Source: an uncultured Bacteroidaceae bacterium (lineage in GTDB: Bacteria; Bacteroidota; Bacteroidia; Bacteroidales; Bacteroidaceae). Taken from it: a stretch of 36,717 bases of DNA. The position numbers and the translations under genes are program-made. Positions within the stretch are counted from its first letter, which is position 1, and every line of letters starts with the position of its first letter. The stretch is from positions 1 to 36,717 of the forward strand of contig CAJOLW010000028.1 in the NCBI GenBank assembly GCA_905235525.1, read 5' to 3'. The notes under the pieces are model-generated. The model was not told the origin of the DNA. It ran no database searches and saw only the letters and a list, made by a program, of their open reading frames with translations. Positions 15,845-23,924 of the stretch are shown piece after piece.

Positions 15845-17350
15845 CTATCCACGACGGCTATTTACTGCAGGAATGCCCATGTCCATACGATACTTTGCAA
15901 TCGTCCGACGAGCCAATGCCACCCCTCGCTGCTTCATCAACTCTACAATTTTGTCATCTGAATAAGGATTCATTTTATCTTCACCATTCACAATCTCCCT
16001 TAACATCTCTTGAACCTTTCTCCCGTCTATCTCTTCTCCCACCGCATTTTTGCGCGTCAACTTGAAGAAATCGGACAATGGGTAAATACGTCCATCCAAC
16101 AGAGCGCATTTGGAATTGCAGACCCGAGATACCGTCGAGATATCATACCCCGATTTCTTGGCAACATCTTCCAACACAAGACGGACCTTGTCATCCTCGT
16201 CTTTCGTCAAGATAAATGTATGTTGCAACTCTATGATTGCCTTCATCGTCTCATAAAGTGTACGACGACGTTGCTTCACTGACTCTATGAACATTTGAGC
16301 AGCCTCAATCTTCTGGCGTGTATAGGCCAACCCATCTTTTTCGCTACGAGTTAACTTGGATGGATGAGACTGATATTTTTTTAATTGGTTGATATAATCA
16401 CCACTCACATGAAGCCTCGGAATCTCGCCACTATTCAATTGCATCTCAATATTACCTTCTGGGTCTGTTTCCACGATGAAATCGGGAATTTGAGTCTGCA
16501 CACGATCGGAAGAAGACTCGCCAAGCGCAAATCCCGGATTCACATTCAACTTCTTAATATCTTCAAACAAGGCATCTATTTGTATAGAAGAAATATTCAA
16601 TTTATTTTTGAGCCTTTCCTTATTCTTATTGAGAAACAAATCATAATGATTGGCTATAATCTTCCTTTCCAAATGAAGAATCTTCTCCTTCACTTCAGAG
16701 TTGTTCTCTTTCAATTGCCTGTCTATTTGCAGCAGCAAGCACTCTTGCGTAGAACGAGCCCCAATACCAGCGGGGTCGAATGTTTGCAAAATCTGCAGAA
16801 TCCTTTCCACCTCACGTTCCGACACATAAATATACTCCTTGAATGCCAATTCATCGGTCAATGTTGCCATCGACCGATCTATAAAGCCTCTACTATCCAA
16901 TGACCCTATCAGATACTTCAATATCTTCTCCTCCTCTTCTGTCAAATTGTAGTTCATCATCTGTTCCTCCAGATACTCAATGAAGGAACCGCTATCTCCT
17001 AACGGCAAATCATTATGTTCCACAGAATTTCCAGAAGATACATATACAGGAAGATCATCACTACTATATGCCTCCACGCCTGAGAGTCCGTCATTCTCCA
17101 CATCACCATAAAGATCCACCCCTGTATCATTCACATCCATCTGATCAGAAGAATCCTCCAGATTGTCAGCAGTCTGTTCCTCCGATGCACCTTCTTCCAA
17201 TGCTGGATTATCCATCAATTCTTTCTTCACCTGCTGCTCAAATTCGGCAATAGGCATCTCCAGCAACCTGACCAACTGAAGTTGCTGTTGCGACAATCGA
17301 AGTTGCTGTTCCGTCCTTTGAGCCTGTATTTGAGTCAACCTCTGTGACAT
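15845..17350 (-). CDS. rpoN: RNA polymerase sigma-54 factor
   Basis: 501 residues from ATG at 17350 (MSQRLTQIQAQRTEQQ). The frame extends to 17401, but the promoter (-7 box at 17376-17369) lies inside that extension. Region I is Gln-rich (RLSQQQLQLVRLLEMP). An acidic region II follows (many Asp/Glu, residues ~50-110). The core-binding and DNA-binding domains follow, and the C-terminus has the RpoN box ARRTIAKYR. Sigma-54 needs an enhancer-binding ATPase to open promoters; none is encoded in this window. It heads the minus-strand run of PAP2-like gene, purE, ispG and coaX. Confidence 0.96.
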   Translation of the reverse strand: MSQRLTQIQAQRTEQQLRLSQQQLQLVRLLEMPIAEFEQQVKKELMDNPALEEGASEEQTADNLEDSSDQMDVNDTGVDLYGDVENDGLSGVEAYSSDDLPVYVSSGNSVEHNDLPLGDSGSFIEYLEEQMMNYNLTEEEEKILKYLIGSLDSRGFIDRSMATLTDELAFKEYIYVSEREVERILQILQTFDPAGIGARSTQECLLLQIDRQLKENNSEVKEKILHLERKIIANHYDLFLNKNKERLKNKLNISSIQIDALFEDIKKLNVNPGFALGESSSDRVQTQIPDFIVETDPEGNIEMQLNSGEIPRLHVSGDYINQLKKYQSHPSKLTRSEKDGLAYTRQKIEAAQMFIESVKQRRRTLYETMKAIIELQHTFILTKDEDDKVRLVLEDVAKKSGYDISTVSRVCNSKCALLDGRIYPLSDFFKLTRKNAVGEEIDGRKVQEMLREIVNGEDKMNPYSDDKIVELMKQRGVALARRTIAKYRMDMGIPAVNSRRG

Positions 17351-17368
17351 CCAAATGTTATTTTTTTG

Positions 17369-17398
17369 CAAAGTTAGATAAAAACAAGCATTATACAA
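17369..17398 (-). promoter_or_regulatory. Promoter of rpoN
   Basis: Minus strand TTG (17398-17396), 19 bases, TAACTTTG (17376-17369). It lies 18 bases upstream of the ATG at 17350 and excludes the upstream ATG at 17401 as the start. Confidence 0.6.
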
Positions 17399-17420
17399 CA
17401 AAAGGAATGAAAAAAATGAT

Positions 17421-17428
17421 TATCTTTG
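17421..17428 (+). promoter_or_regulatory. -7 promoter box of dnaE
   Basis: TATCTTTG fits TAnnTTTG and lies 17 bases upstream of the dnaE ATG at 17446. No clear -33 TTTG is visible. It is divergent from the rpoN promoter. Confidence 0.55.
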
Positions 17429-17445
17429 CACGAAAATAAAAACAC

Positions 17446-18132
17446 ATGGAAGATTTCGTCCATCTACACGTACACACCCAATATAGCATCCTTGACGGAC
17501 AGGCAGCCATTCCGAAGTTAGTGGATAAGGCAATCAACAATGGAATGCGAGGCATGGCCATAACCGACCACGGCAACATGTTCGGCATCAAGGAGTTTTT
17601 CAATTATTGCAATAAGGTGAACAAGGGTAAATCCGAAGAGGAGAAATTCAAACCCATCTTCGGATGCGAAGTGTACTGTGCCCGTCGGGATCTTCATTCA
17701 AAAGAAAACAATGCCCTCGACAAGAGCGGATGGCATCTCATTCTGTTAGCCAAAAACGAAGTTGGTTACCACAATTTGGTCAAGATTGTGAGTGAAGCAT
17801 GGGTGGACGGCTATTACCACCGCCCCCGCACCGACCACAAAGCCATCGAGAAGCACCACGAAGGACTGATAGCCTCATCTGCATGCTTGGCTGGCGAAAT
17901 TCCACGCTACATCAAAAATGGGCAGATTGAAGAAGCCGAGAAGTCCATCCAGTGGTTCAAAAGTATCTTTGGCGATGACTTCTATATTGAGTTGATGCGC
18001 CATGAGGTGAAAGACCCCATGCAGCGCGCCAACAGAGACACCTACAAAGAACAGAAAGCGATAGAGCCCACCTTGATTGAGTTGGCACACAAATACAATG
18101 TGAAACTCATCTGCACCAACGATCGTGGATGA
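17446..18132 (+). CDS. dnaE: DNA polymerase III alpha subunit, N-terminal (PHP) part of a split dnaE
   Basis: 228 residues covering the PHP domain. VHLHVHTQYSILDG and AITDHGNMFGI carry the metal-site His residues. GCEVYCA, WHLILLAKN and SSACLAGE follow as in intact Bacteroidetes DnaE. The frame ends at NDRG-stop, exactly where intact proteins read TNDVHFVDEENAEAHDR. The sequence fits loss of 8 bases (equivalent to GTGCATTT) after GAT at 18121-18123. Full-length DnaE is about 1,230 residues, and the two parts here sum to that. Transcription starts from a -7 box at 17421-17428. Confidence 0.9.
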   Translation: MEDFVHLHVHTQYSILDGQAAIPKLVDKAINNGMRGMAITDHGNMFGIKEFFNYCNKVNKGKSEEEKFKPIFGCEVYCARRDLHSKENNALDKSGWHLILLAKNEVGYHNLVKIVSEAWVDGYYHRPRTDHKAIEKHHEGLIASSACLAGEIPRYIKNGQIEEAEKSIQWFKSIFGDDFYIELMRHEVKDPMQRANRDTYKEQKAIEPTLIELAHKYNVKLICTNDRG

Positions 18133-21100
18133 GGAGAATGCCGAAGCACATGACAGACTTCTCTGTCTCTCCACAGGTAAAGACTTGGATGACTCCAACC
18201 GTATGCTCTACAGCAAGCAGGAATGGTTCAAGACACGTGAAGAGATGAACGATGTTTTCAAAGACATTCCCGAGGCACTAAGCAACACGATAGAGATTCT
18301 TAACAAAGTCGAGACATACAGCATTGATCATGCCCCCATCATGCCCTTCTTCGCCATCCCCGAAGAGTTTGGCACCGAGAAGGAATGGCGTGAGAAATTC
18401 ACTGACGAGGACATCTTCAACGAGTTCACCCGCGATGAAAACGGGAATGTTGTGCTGTCACAGGAAGAGGCTGAGAAAAAGATTAAGAAACTCGGTGGAA
18501 TCGACAAGTTGTACCGTATCAAGTTCGAGGCAGACTACCTCAAGAAGATTACCTATGACGGTGCCAAACGACTCTACGGCGACCCAGTTCCCGACCATGT
18601 GAAGACTCTGCTGGACTTTGAGTTGCATGTAATGAAAACAATGGGCTTTCCTGGGTACTTCCTCATTGTGCAGGACTTCATCAACTCTGCTCGAAAAGAG
18701 TTAGGTGTATGGGTGGGACCCGGACGTGGCTCTGCTGCGGGAAGTGCTGTGGCATATTGTTTGGGCATCACCAAGATAGACCCTATCAAATACGACCTGC
18801 TGTTTGAACGTTTCTTGAATCCAGACCGTATTTCTTTGCCTGATATTGATACCGACTTCGATGACGACGGACGTGGCAAGGTGTTACAATGGGTAACCGA
18901 GAAATACGGAGCCGAGAAAGTGGCGCATATCATCACCTATGGCACCATGGCAACGAAACTTGCCATCAAGGACGTGGCGCGTGTACAAAAAGTGCCACTG
19001 GCAACCGTGAATGCCTTGTGTAAAGCCATTCCAGACCGACTGCCTAATGGAAAGAAGATGAATCTGGCAAACGCCATCGAATGCGTACCAGAACTGAAGG
19101 ATGCTGCTACTTCACCCGACCCGCTGTTGCGTGACACCATGCGCTTTGCACAGATGTTAGAAAACAATGTGCGCAACACTGGTGTACATGCTTGTGGCAC
19201 CATCATCTGCCGCGATGCCATCGACGACTGGGTTCCCGTAAGCACTGCTGATGATAAGGAAACGGGAGAGAAACTGAGATGCACACAATATGATGGGCAT
19301 GTGATTGAAGAGACCGGACTTATCAAGATGGACTTTCTCGGTCTGAAAACGTTATCACAGTTAAAAGAAGCCGTAGCAAATGTCAAAGAAAGTCTGGGTA
19401 TCACCATTGATGTTGACCAATTCAACATTCAAGACCCTGCCACCTACCAGCTCTACTGCGATGGAAGAACCGTAGGAACCTTTCAGTTTGAATCAGCAGG
19501 TATGCAGAAGTACCTTCGCGAATTGCAACCCAATGTCTTTGAGGATCTGATTGCCATGAACGCCCTCTATCGACCGGGACCTATGGACTATATTCCCGAT
19601 TTCATCGATAGAAAACAGGGGAGAAAACCCATTGAATACGACATTCCTTGCATGGAGAAATATCTGAAGGACACTTATGGAATCACCGTTTACCAAGAGC
19701 AGGTGATGCTCCTGTCCCGACAATTGGCAGACTTCACCCGTGGTGAAAGTGATGCCCTCCGTAAGGCGATGGGTAAGAAGAAAAAGGACATCGTTGATGC
19801 GATGAAACCAAAGTTCATAGAGGGGGGTAAAAAGAACGGGCACGACCCCAAGATTCTCGATAAGATATGGAGTGACTGGGAGAAATTCGCTTCCTATGCC
19901 TTCAACAAGTCGCATGCCACCTGCTACTCGTGGGTGGCTTACCAAACCGCATTCCTCAAGGCCAACTTCCCATCTCAATTCATGGCTGCTGTCATGAGCC
20001 GTTCGCTCGACAACATCACTGAGATCCGCAAACTGATGGATGAGTGCAAATCCATGGGCATCAACACATTGGGACCAGATGTCAACGAGTCCCGCCATAA
20101 GTTCTCCGTCAACTTCGAAAGCGATATACGTTTCGGTATGGCAGCCATCAAGGGAGTGGGTGAATCTGCCGTACAAGCCATCATCGAAGAACGTGAAAAG
20201 AATGGTCCTTACACATCCTTCTTCGACTTCTTCGAACGTGTGAATCTTTCACAATGCAACAAGAAAAACATTGAAAATCTGATTCTTGCCGGTGCATTTG
20301 ACTGTTTCACCGACATCAGCCGAGAAACATTTTTCGCTCCAGGACCACGCCAAGGAGAGAACTTCCTTGATGTGATGGTGCGTTATGGCAACAATTTCCA
20401 ACAAGACAAGTTCCAAGCACAAACTTCCTTATTTGGGGGTATGGACGTCTCTGTCGCCCATCCGCCCATTCCCAAGAATGTGCCTGCATGGAGCAACATT
20501 GAACGACTCAACAAAGAACGCGATTTGGTGGGCATTTACCTTTCAGCACACCCACTTGACGAATACGCTATCATCCTCGACTATGTATGCAATACGAAGA
20601 TGAATCAATTGGAAGAGCAGAAAGAAGAACTCTCCAAGATGGAAGAAGTCACCGTTGGCGGTATTGTCACAAACGTCCGAACCGGAGAAAGCAAAACTGG
20701 CAGTCCCTACGGGATTGTCAAGATAGAAGACTTTGTGGGCAGTGGCGAATTACCACTCTTCGGCACCGATTGGGTCACCTACCGAAACTTCTTCATGGAA
20801 GGTGCTTCCCTGTTCATCCGAATCAAGGTGGAACCTCACAGATTCCGTCCTGGCATTTTCAACATCAATGTCAAATCTGTTGAACTGATGTCAGAAGTGA
20901 AAGACAAAGTAATCAAAAAAATCACCTTTGATGTACCCCTCGACAAACTCACCTCAACGATGGTGGAAGACTTGGCAGAAATTGTGAAGGAGAACCCAGG
21001 CGAAGCAGACCTTGTCTTCAACATTCATTCCTCCGACAGCAACAAAGTGTCCCTCATGTCACGCAAAGTAAAAGTGAGGGTGGAGAAACACCTCGTTCAA

Positions 21101-21142
21101 TATATCAAAGAACATAATGAGATTGGCATAAAAGTGAATTAA
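18125..21142 (+). CDS. dnaE: DNA polymerase III alpha subunit, polymerase part of a split dnaE
   Basis: 1,005 residues from a GTG at 18125 that overlaps the upstream stop by 8 bases; the GTG is the natural Val of the intact protein. The palm is intact: GPGRGSAAGSAVAY, then PDIDTDFDDDGRG with the catalytic Asp residues (about 18840-18866). Fingers (MDYIPDFIDRKQGR, FTRGESDALRKAMGKKKK), a helix-hairpin-helix region, a beta-clamp motif (QTSLFG, near 20420) and an OB domain (VTVGGIVTNVRTGESKTG) follow. The frame is open for 3 kb, so no further decay is seen. Whether it is made by reinitiation, or the break is an error or a variant, cannot be told here. dnaE is normally essential. Confidence 0.92.
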   Translation: MDEENAEAHDRLLCLSTGKDLDDSNRMLYSKQEWFKTREEMNDVFKDIPEALSNTIEILNKVETYSIDHAPIMPFFAIPEEFGTEKEWREKFTDEDIFNEFTRDENGNVVLSQEEAEKKIKKLGGIDKLYRIKFEADYLKKITYDGAKRLYGDPVPDHVKTLLDFELHVMKTMGFPGYFLIVQDFINSARKELGVWVGPGRGSAAGSAVAYCLGITKIDPIKYDLLFERFLNPDRISLPDIDTDFDDDGRGKVLQWVTEKYGAEKVAHIITYGTMATKLAIKDVARVQKVPLATVNALCKAIPDRLPNGKKMNLANAIECVPELKDAATSPDPLLRDTMRFAQMLENNVRNTGVHACGTIICRDAIDDWVPVSTADDKETGEKLRCTQYDGHVIEETGLIKMDFLGLKTLSQLKEAVANVKESLGITIDVDQFNIQDPATYQLYCDGRTVGTFQFESAGMQKYLRELQPNVFEDLIAMNALYRPGPMDYIPDFIDRKQGRKPIEYDIPCMEKYLKDTYGITVYQEQVMLLSRQLADFTRGESDALRKAMGKKKKDIVDAMKPKFIEGGKKNGHDPKILDKIWSDWEKFASYAFNKSHATCYSWVAYQTAFLKANFPSQFMAAVMSRSLDNITEIRKLMDECKSMGINTLGPDVNESRHKFSVNFESDIRFGMAAIKGVGESAVQAIIEEREKNGPYTSFFDFFERVNLSQCNKKNIENLILAGAFDCFTDISRETFFAPGPRQGENFLDVMVRYGNNFQQDKFQAQTSLFGGMDVSVAHPPIPKNVPAWSNIERLNKERDLVGIYLSAHPLDEYAIILDYVCNTKMNQLEEQKEELSKMEEVTVGGIVTNVRTGESKTGSPYGIVKIEDFVGSGELPLFGTDWVTYRNFFMEGASLFIRIKVEPHRFRPGIFNINVKSVELMSEVKDKVIKKITFDVPLDKLTSTMVEDLAEIVKENPGEADLVFNIHSSDSNKVSLMSRKVKVRVEKHLVQYIKEHNEIGIKVN

Positions 21143-21175
21143 ACATAGTTATTAACCCTAAAAAACAAGAATGAC

Positions 21176-21487
21176 ATGGTAATCAACGATTCTAATTACA
21201 GCGAAGTATTGGCACAGAACAAGCCTATGGTGCTTGACTTCTGGGCAACATGGTGTGGTCCTTGCCGAATGGTAGGTCCCGCCATTCAGGAATTGGCAGA
21301 CAAGTACGAAGGTCAGGTCATTGTCGGGAAAGTGAACATCGAAGAAGATGCAGACGACCTTGTGGCACAGTTCGGCATCCGCAACATCCCCACCATCATC
21401 TACATGAAAAATGGTGAAATCGTGGACAAGGTCGTCGGTGCCGCCCCCAAAACTACGCTCGAAGAGAAACTCAAGGCACTTCTGTAA
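21176..21487 (+). CDS. trxA: Thioredoxin
   Basis: 103 residues with no signal peptide. The active site WCGPC is at residues 26-30 (redox Cys 27 and 30), with the conserved FWATWC context and the cis-proline loop RNIPTI. It is a cytoplasmic disulfide reductant. An ATG six bases upstream is out of frame and stops at once. It starts 33 bases after dnaE, and the next gene follows 4 bases after its stop. Confidence 0.95.
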   Translation: MVINDSNYSEVLAQNKPMVLDFWATWCGPCRMVGPAIQELADKYEGQVIVGKVNIEEDADDLVAQFGIRNIPTIIYMKNGEIVDKVVGAAPKTTLEEKLKALL

Positions 21488-21491
21488 ACCT

Positions 21492-21818
21492 ATGGGAGCC
21501 ATCGACGATGAAATCCTCCGTGGAGCAGAGGAAGATGCCAAGGAGGTTGCCTTCATCCAGAACTACATGGGCGTGGAAAATCGCGAATTGTTCTCGGAAG
21601 AAGACATCTATTATTGCCTTGATGTTCTGCTCGAATATCTTGACAAACTCAACGAAAATGCCGATGCTGACGGATTCATCGATATCGACACTGAAGAGAT
21701 TGCCAAGCATATCCAGAAGAAAGCAAAAAAAGAAGGCATGGGTCCTTACGAACTCGATGCCCTCATTCTTCTGATTGACGCAGAACTGGAATACAATGAG
21801 CAACTCTTGGACGAGTGA
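21492..21818 (+). CDS. Small acidic protein of unknown function, downstream of trxA
   Basis: 108 residues from ATG at 21492 (MGAIDDEILRGAEED). The frame opens further upstream but inside trxA. The protein is highly acidic and helical, with no membrane segment and no motif I recognise. Repeated Asp/Glu-Leu-Leu patches (YCLDVLLEYLDKLNE, LDALILLIDAELEYNEQLL) suggest a helical bundle. The 4-base gap to trxA points to translational coupling. The final codons form part of the large palindrome at 21814-21910. Confidence 0.75.
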   Translation: MGAIDDEILRGAEEDAKEVAFIQNYMGVENRELFSEEDIYYCLDVLLEYLDKLNENADADGFIDIDTEEIAKHIQKKAKKEGMGPYELDALILLIDAELEYNEQLLDE

Positions 21819-21910
21819 AAAGTGAAGAGTGAAAAATCTAAGTTACCTGCCATTCGGATTGTTTATCATTGGCAAAAGTAACTTAGTTTTTTCACTCTTC
21901 ACTTTTCACT
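21814..21910. repeat. Long palindrome with 33-base arms between convergent genes
   Basis: Arms 21814-21846 and 21878-21910 are inverted repeats matching at 32 of 33 positions. Each contains AGTGAAAAGTGAAGAGTG followed by an A-run and CTAAGTTAC. A small inner stem (TGCCA 21848-21852, TGGCA 21870-21874) sits in the 31-base loop. Either strand's transcript would fold into a strong hairpin with U-rich stretches. It could therefore end both the dnaE-trxA transcript and the aroA-tsaE transcript. The left arm starts inside the last codons of the upstream gene. No flanking duplication is seen. Confidence 0.85.
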
Positions 21911-21936
21911 TAAATGTGTCAGCAAATCTCCGCTCT

Positions 21937-22353
21937 TCACACTCCTCTCACAACCCTCTCCCCTTCACATTCCTCAATGGTGACTTTCACTGCATCGTCG
22001 GGGAGGAGATTTTCTATCAGTTCTGGCCATTCCATGAAACACACGTTGCCCGAATACACATAATCCTCATAGCCAAGATCCATCACCTCCTGCAAGTTCT
22101 TGATGCGATAAAAGTCAAAGTGATAGATGGGTTCACCTTTGCCATCCACATATTCATTCACGATGGCAAATGTGGGTGAGTTAATCACATCCTCCACCCC
22201 TAATTCCTCGCACACAGCCTTGATGAAGGTTGTTTTTCCTGCCCCCATTTTGCCATAGAAGGCAAACACCTTCTTGTCACCCATCGCTGCCACAAACTCC
22301 TTGGCAGCCATGGCAATCTCTTCTATTGACTTGATTCTGATTTCCATATTCAT
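21937..22353 (-). CDS. tsaE: tRNA threonylcarbamoyladenosine biosynthesis ATPase TsaE
   Basis: 138 residues. It powers the TsaB-TsaD complex that makes the t6A base in tRNAs reading ANN codons. The Walker A motif is GKMGAGKTT (residues 34-42), followed by [16 protein letters not shown] and MEWPE, all typical of the family. The ATG at 22353 overlaps the porX stop by ATGA, and a second ATG two codons later is possible. It is the last gene of the aroA-to-tsaE run and ends before the palindrome. Confidence 0.95.
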   Translation of the reverse strand: MNMEIRIKSIEEIAMAAKEFVAAMGDKKVFAFYGKMGAGKTTFIKAVCEELGVEDVINSPTFAIVNEYVDGKGEPIYHFDFYRIKNLQEVMDLGYEDYVYSGNVCFMEWPELIENLLPDDAVKVTIEECEGERVVRGV

Positions 22354-23903
22354 TTTCTTCTTTTACTTTGCATAATCACCAACGGCACGAGCATCTCTTC
22401 CATCGAGATGCCTCCGTGCTGGAAGGTGTTTTTATAGTAGTTGACGTAATAGTTATAGTTGTTGGGATAGGCGAAGAAATCGTCGTTCTGGGCAAAGATG
22501 TAGGTGGTGCTGATGTTGGGCGACGGCAGAAGGGCCGCCTTGGGTGCTTTCAACTCAAAGACCTGTTTGGGGTTGTAACTGAGGTTTTTGCCCAGTTTGT
22601 AACGGAGATTGGTATTGGTGTTCTTGTCGCCGATGACCTTGATGGGGTTGTTCACACGGATGGAGCCATGATCGGTGGTGATGATGATACGGGCATCAGT
22701 CTTGGCAAGTTCCTTGAAGAGTTCTCGCACAGGCGAGTTGTGGAACCACGAAGCGGTGATACTGCGGTAAGCACGTTCGTCACTGGCAAGTTCGCGTACC
22801 ATGCGTGACTCTGTGCGAGCATGACTGAGCATGTCGATAAAATTAATGACCAACACATTGAGGTCGTTACCCATCAGGTTTCTGAAACGTTCCACCAATT
22901 TCTCCGACTCCGATGAGTTATTCAACTTGAAGTAGGAAAAAGTATTCTTGCGACGATAGCGGTCGAATTGAGTTTTGATGAGGGACTCTTCATTCAGATT
23001 CTTCCCTTCTTCCTCATCTTCATCCACCCAAAGGTCAGGAAACATCTCGGCAATCTGATTGGGCATCAAGCCCGAGAAGATGGCATTACGCGCATATTGG
23101 GTCGCTGTAGGGAGAATACTGAGAGATAGTTGCTCATCGAACGTGAAGTCATCTGCGAGTTCCTTTGAAATCTCACGCCACTGATCATAACGGAAATTGT
23201 CAAACACAACAAGAAAAACTTTCTCACCTTCATTGAGTAAAGGGAAGATGGTCTTTTTGAAAATGTCGGGTGACATGATAGGCCTGTCTTCACCATTCTG
23301 TACCCAACTCAGATAGTTCTTCCGAATGAACTTGGCAAATTCATTGTTGGCTTCGGCTTTCTGCATCTTAAGCATATCGGACATCTCACTACCAGTATCA
23401 GACAATTCCAGTTCCCAATACACAAGACGCTTGTACACCTCTTTCCAATCCTCAAGTGTATAGGAATCATTAATTTGCATACCAATTTTGGAAAAATTCT
23501 GCTGATAACCCGTATTCGTCACCTCCGCCTCTATCTCTCGCTTATGGAGATGTTTTTTCAGCGTCAGAAATATCTGGTTGGGATTGACAGGCTTAATCAA
23601 ATAATCCGCAATCTTCGAACCAATGGCTTGGTTCATAATGTTTTCTTCTTCGCTCTTCGTTACCATCACAACAGGTGTGGTAGAACTGATTTCCTTGATA
23701 CGTGACAAGGTTTCCAGACCACTCAGACCTGGCATATTTTCGTCAAGAAAGATGAGATCGAATGCGCGTTCCCGACAAAGATCGAGTGCATCTTGACCAT
23801 TTGTTGCGGTAACAACCTCATAATCCTTTTTTTCAAGGAAGATGACGTATGCCTTCAGCAATTCAATTTCATCATCCACCCACAAAAGTGTTCCATTCAC
23901 CAT
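22350..23903 (-). CDS. porX: PorX: response regulator with PglZ/alkaline-phosphatase-like output domain
   Basis: 517 residues. Residues 1-120 are a receiver domain: Asp10/Asp11, phosphoacceptor Asp54 in FLDENMPG, Thr82 and Lys104 (LIKP). A linker leads to a PglZ-type domain with [33 protein letters not shown] and TTDHGS, the metal and nucleophile sites of the alkaline phosphatase superfamily. PorX is known to control the type IX secretion system and to act as a zinc phosphodiesterase. Its usual kinase, PorY, is not in this window. It starts 21 bases after the porW-like gene and overlaps tsaE by four. Confidence 0.95.
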   Translation of the reverse strand: MVNGTLLWVDDEIELLKAYVIFLEKKDYEVVTATNGQDALDLCRERAFDLIFLDENMPGLSGLETLSRIKEISSTTPVVMVTKSEEENIMNQAIGSKIADYLIKPVNPNQIFLTLKKHLHKREIEAEVTNTGYQQNFSKIGMQINDSYTLEDWKEVYKRLVYWELELSDTGSEMSDMLKMQKAEANNEFAKFIRKNYLSWVQNGEDRPIMSPDIFKKTIFPLLNEGEKVFLVVFDNFRYDQWREISKELADDFTFDEQLSLSILPTATQYARNAIFSGLMPNQIAEMFPDLWVDEDEEEGKNLNEESLIKTQFDRYRRKNTFSYFKLNNSSESEKLVERFRNLMGNDLNVLVINFIDMLSHARTESRMVRELASDERAYRSITASWFHNSPVRELFKELAKTDARIIITTDHGSIRVNNPIKVIGDKNTNTNLRYKLGKNLSYNPKQVFELKAPKAALLPSPNISTTYIFAQNDDFFAYPNNYNYYVNYYKNTFQHGGISMEEMLVPLVIMQSKRRK

Positions 23904-23924
23904 CTTATTTCCCGTTTAGGTTTT

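Noticed and set aside
17351-17401. Upstream ATG for rpoN
   Set aside because: The -7 box TAACTTTG lies within this stretch, so it is probably not transcribed.
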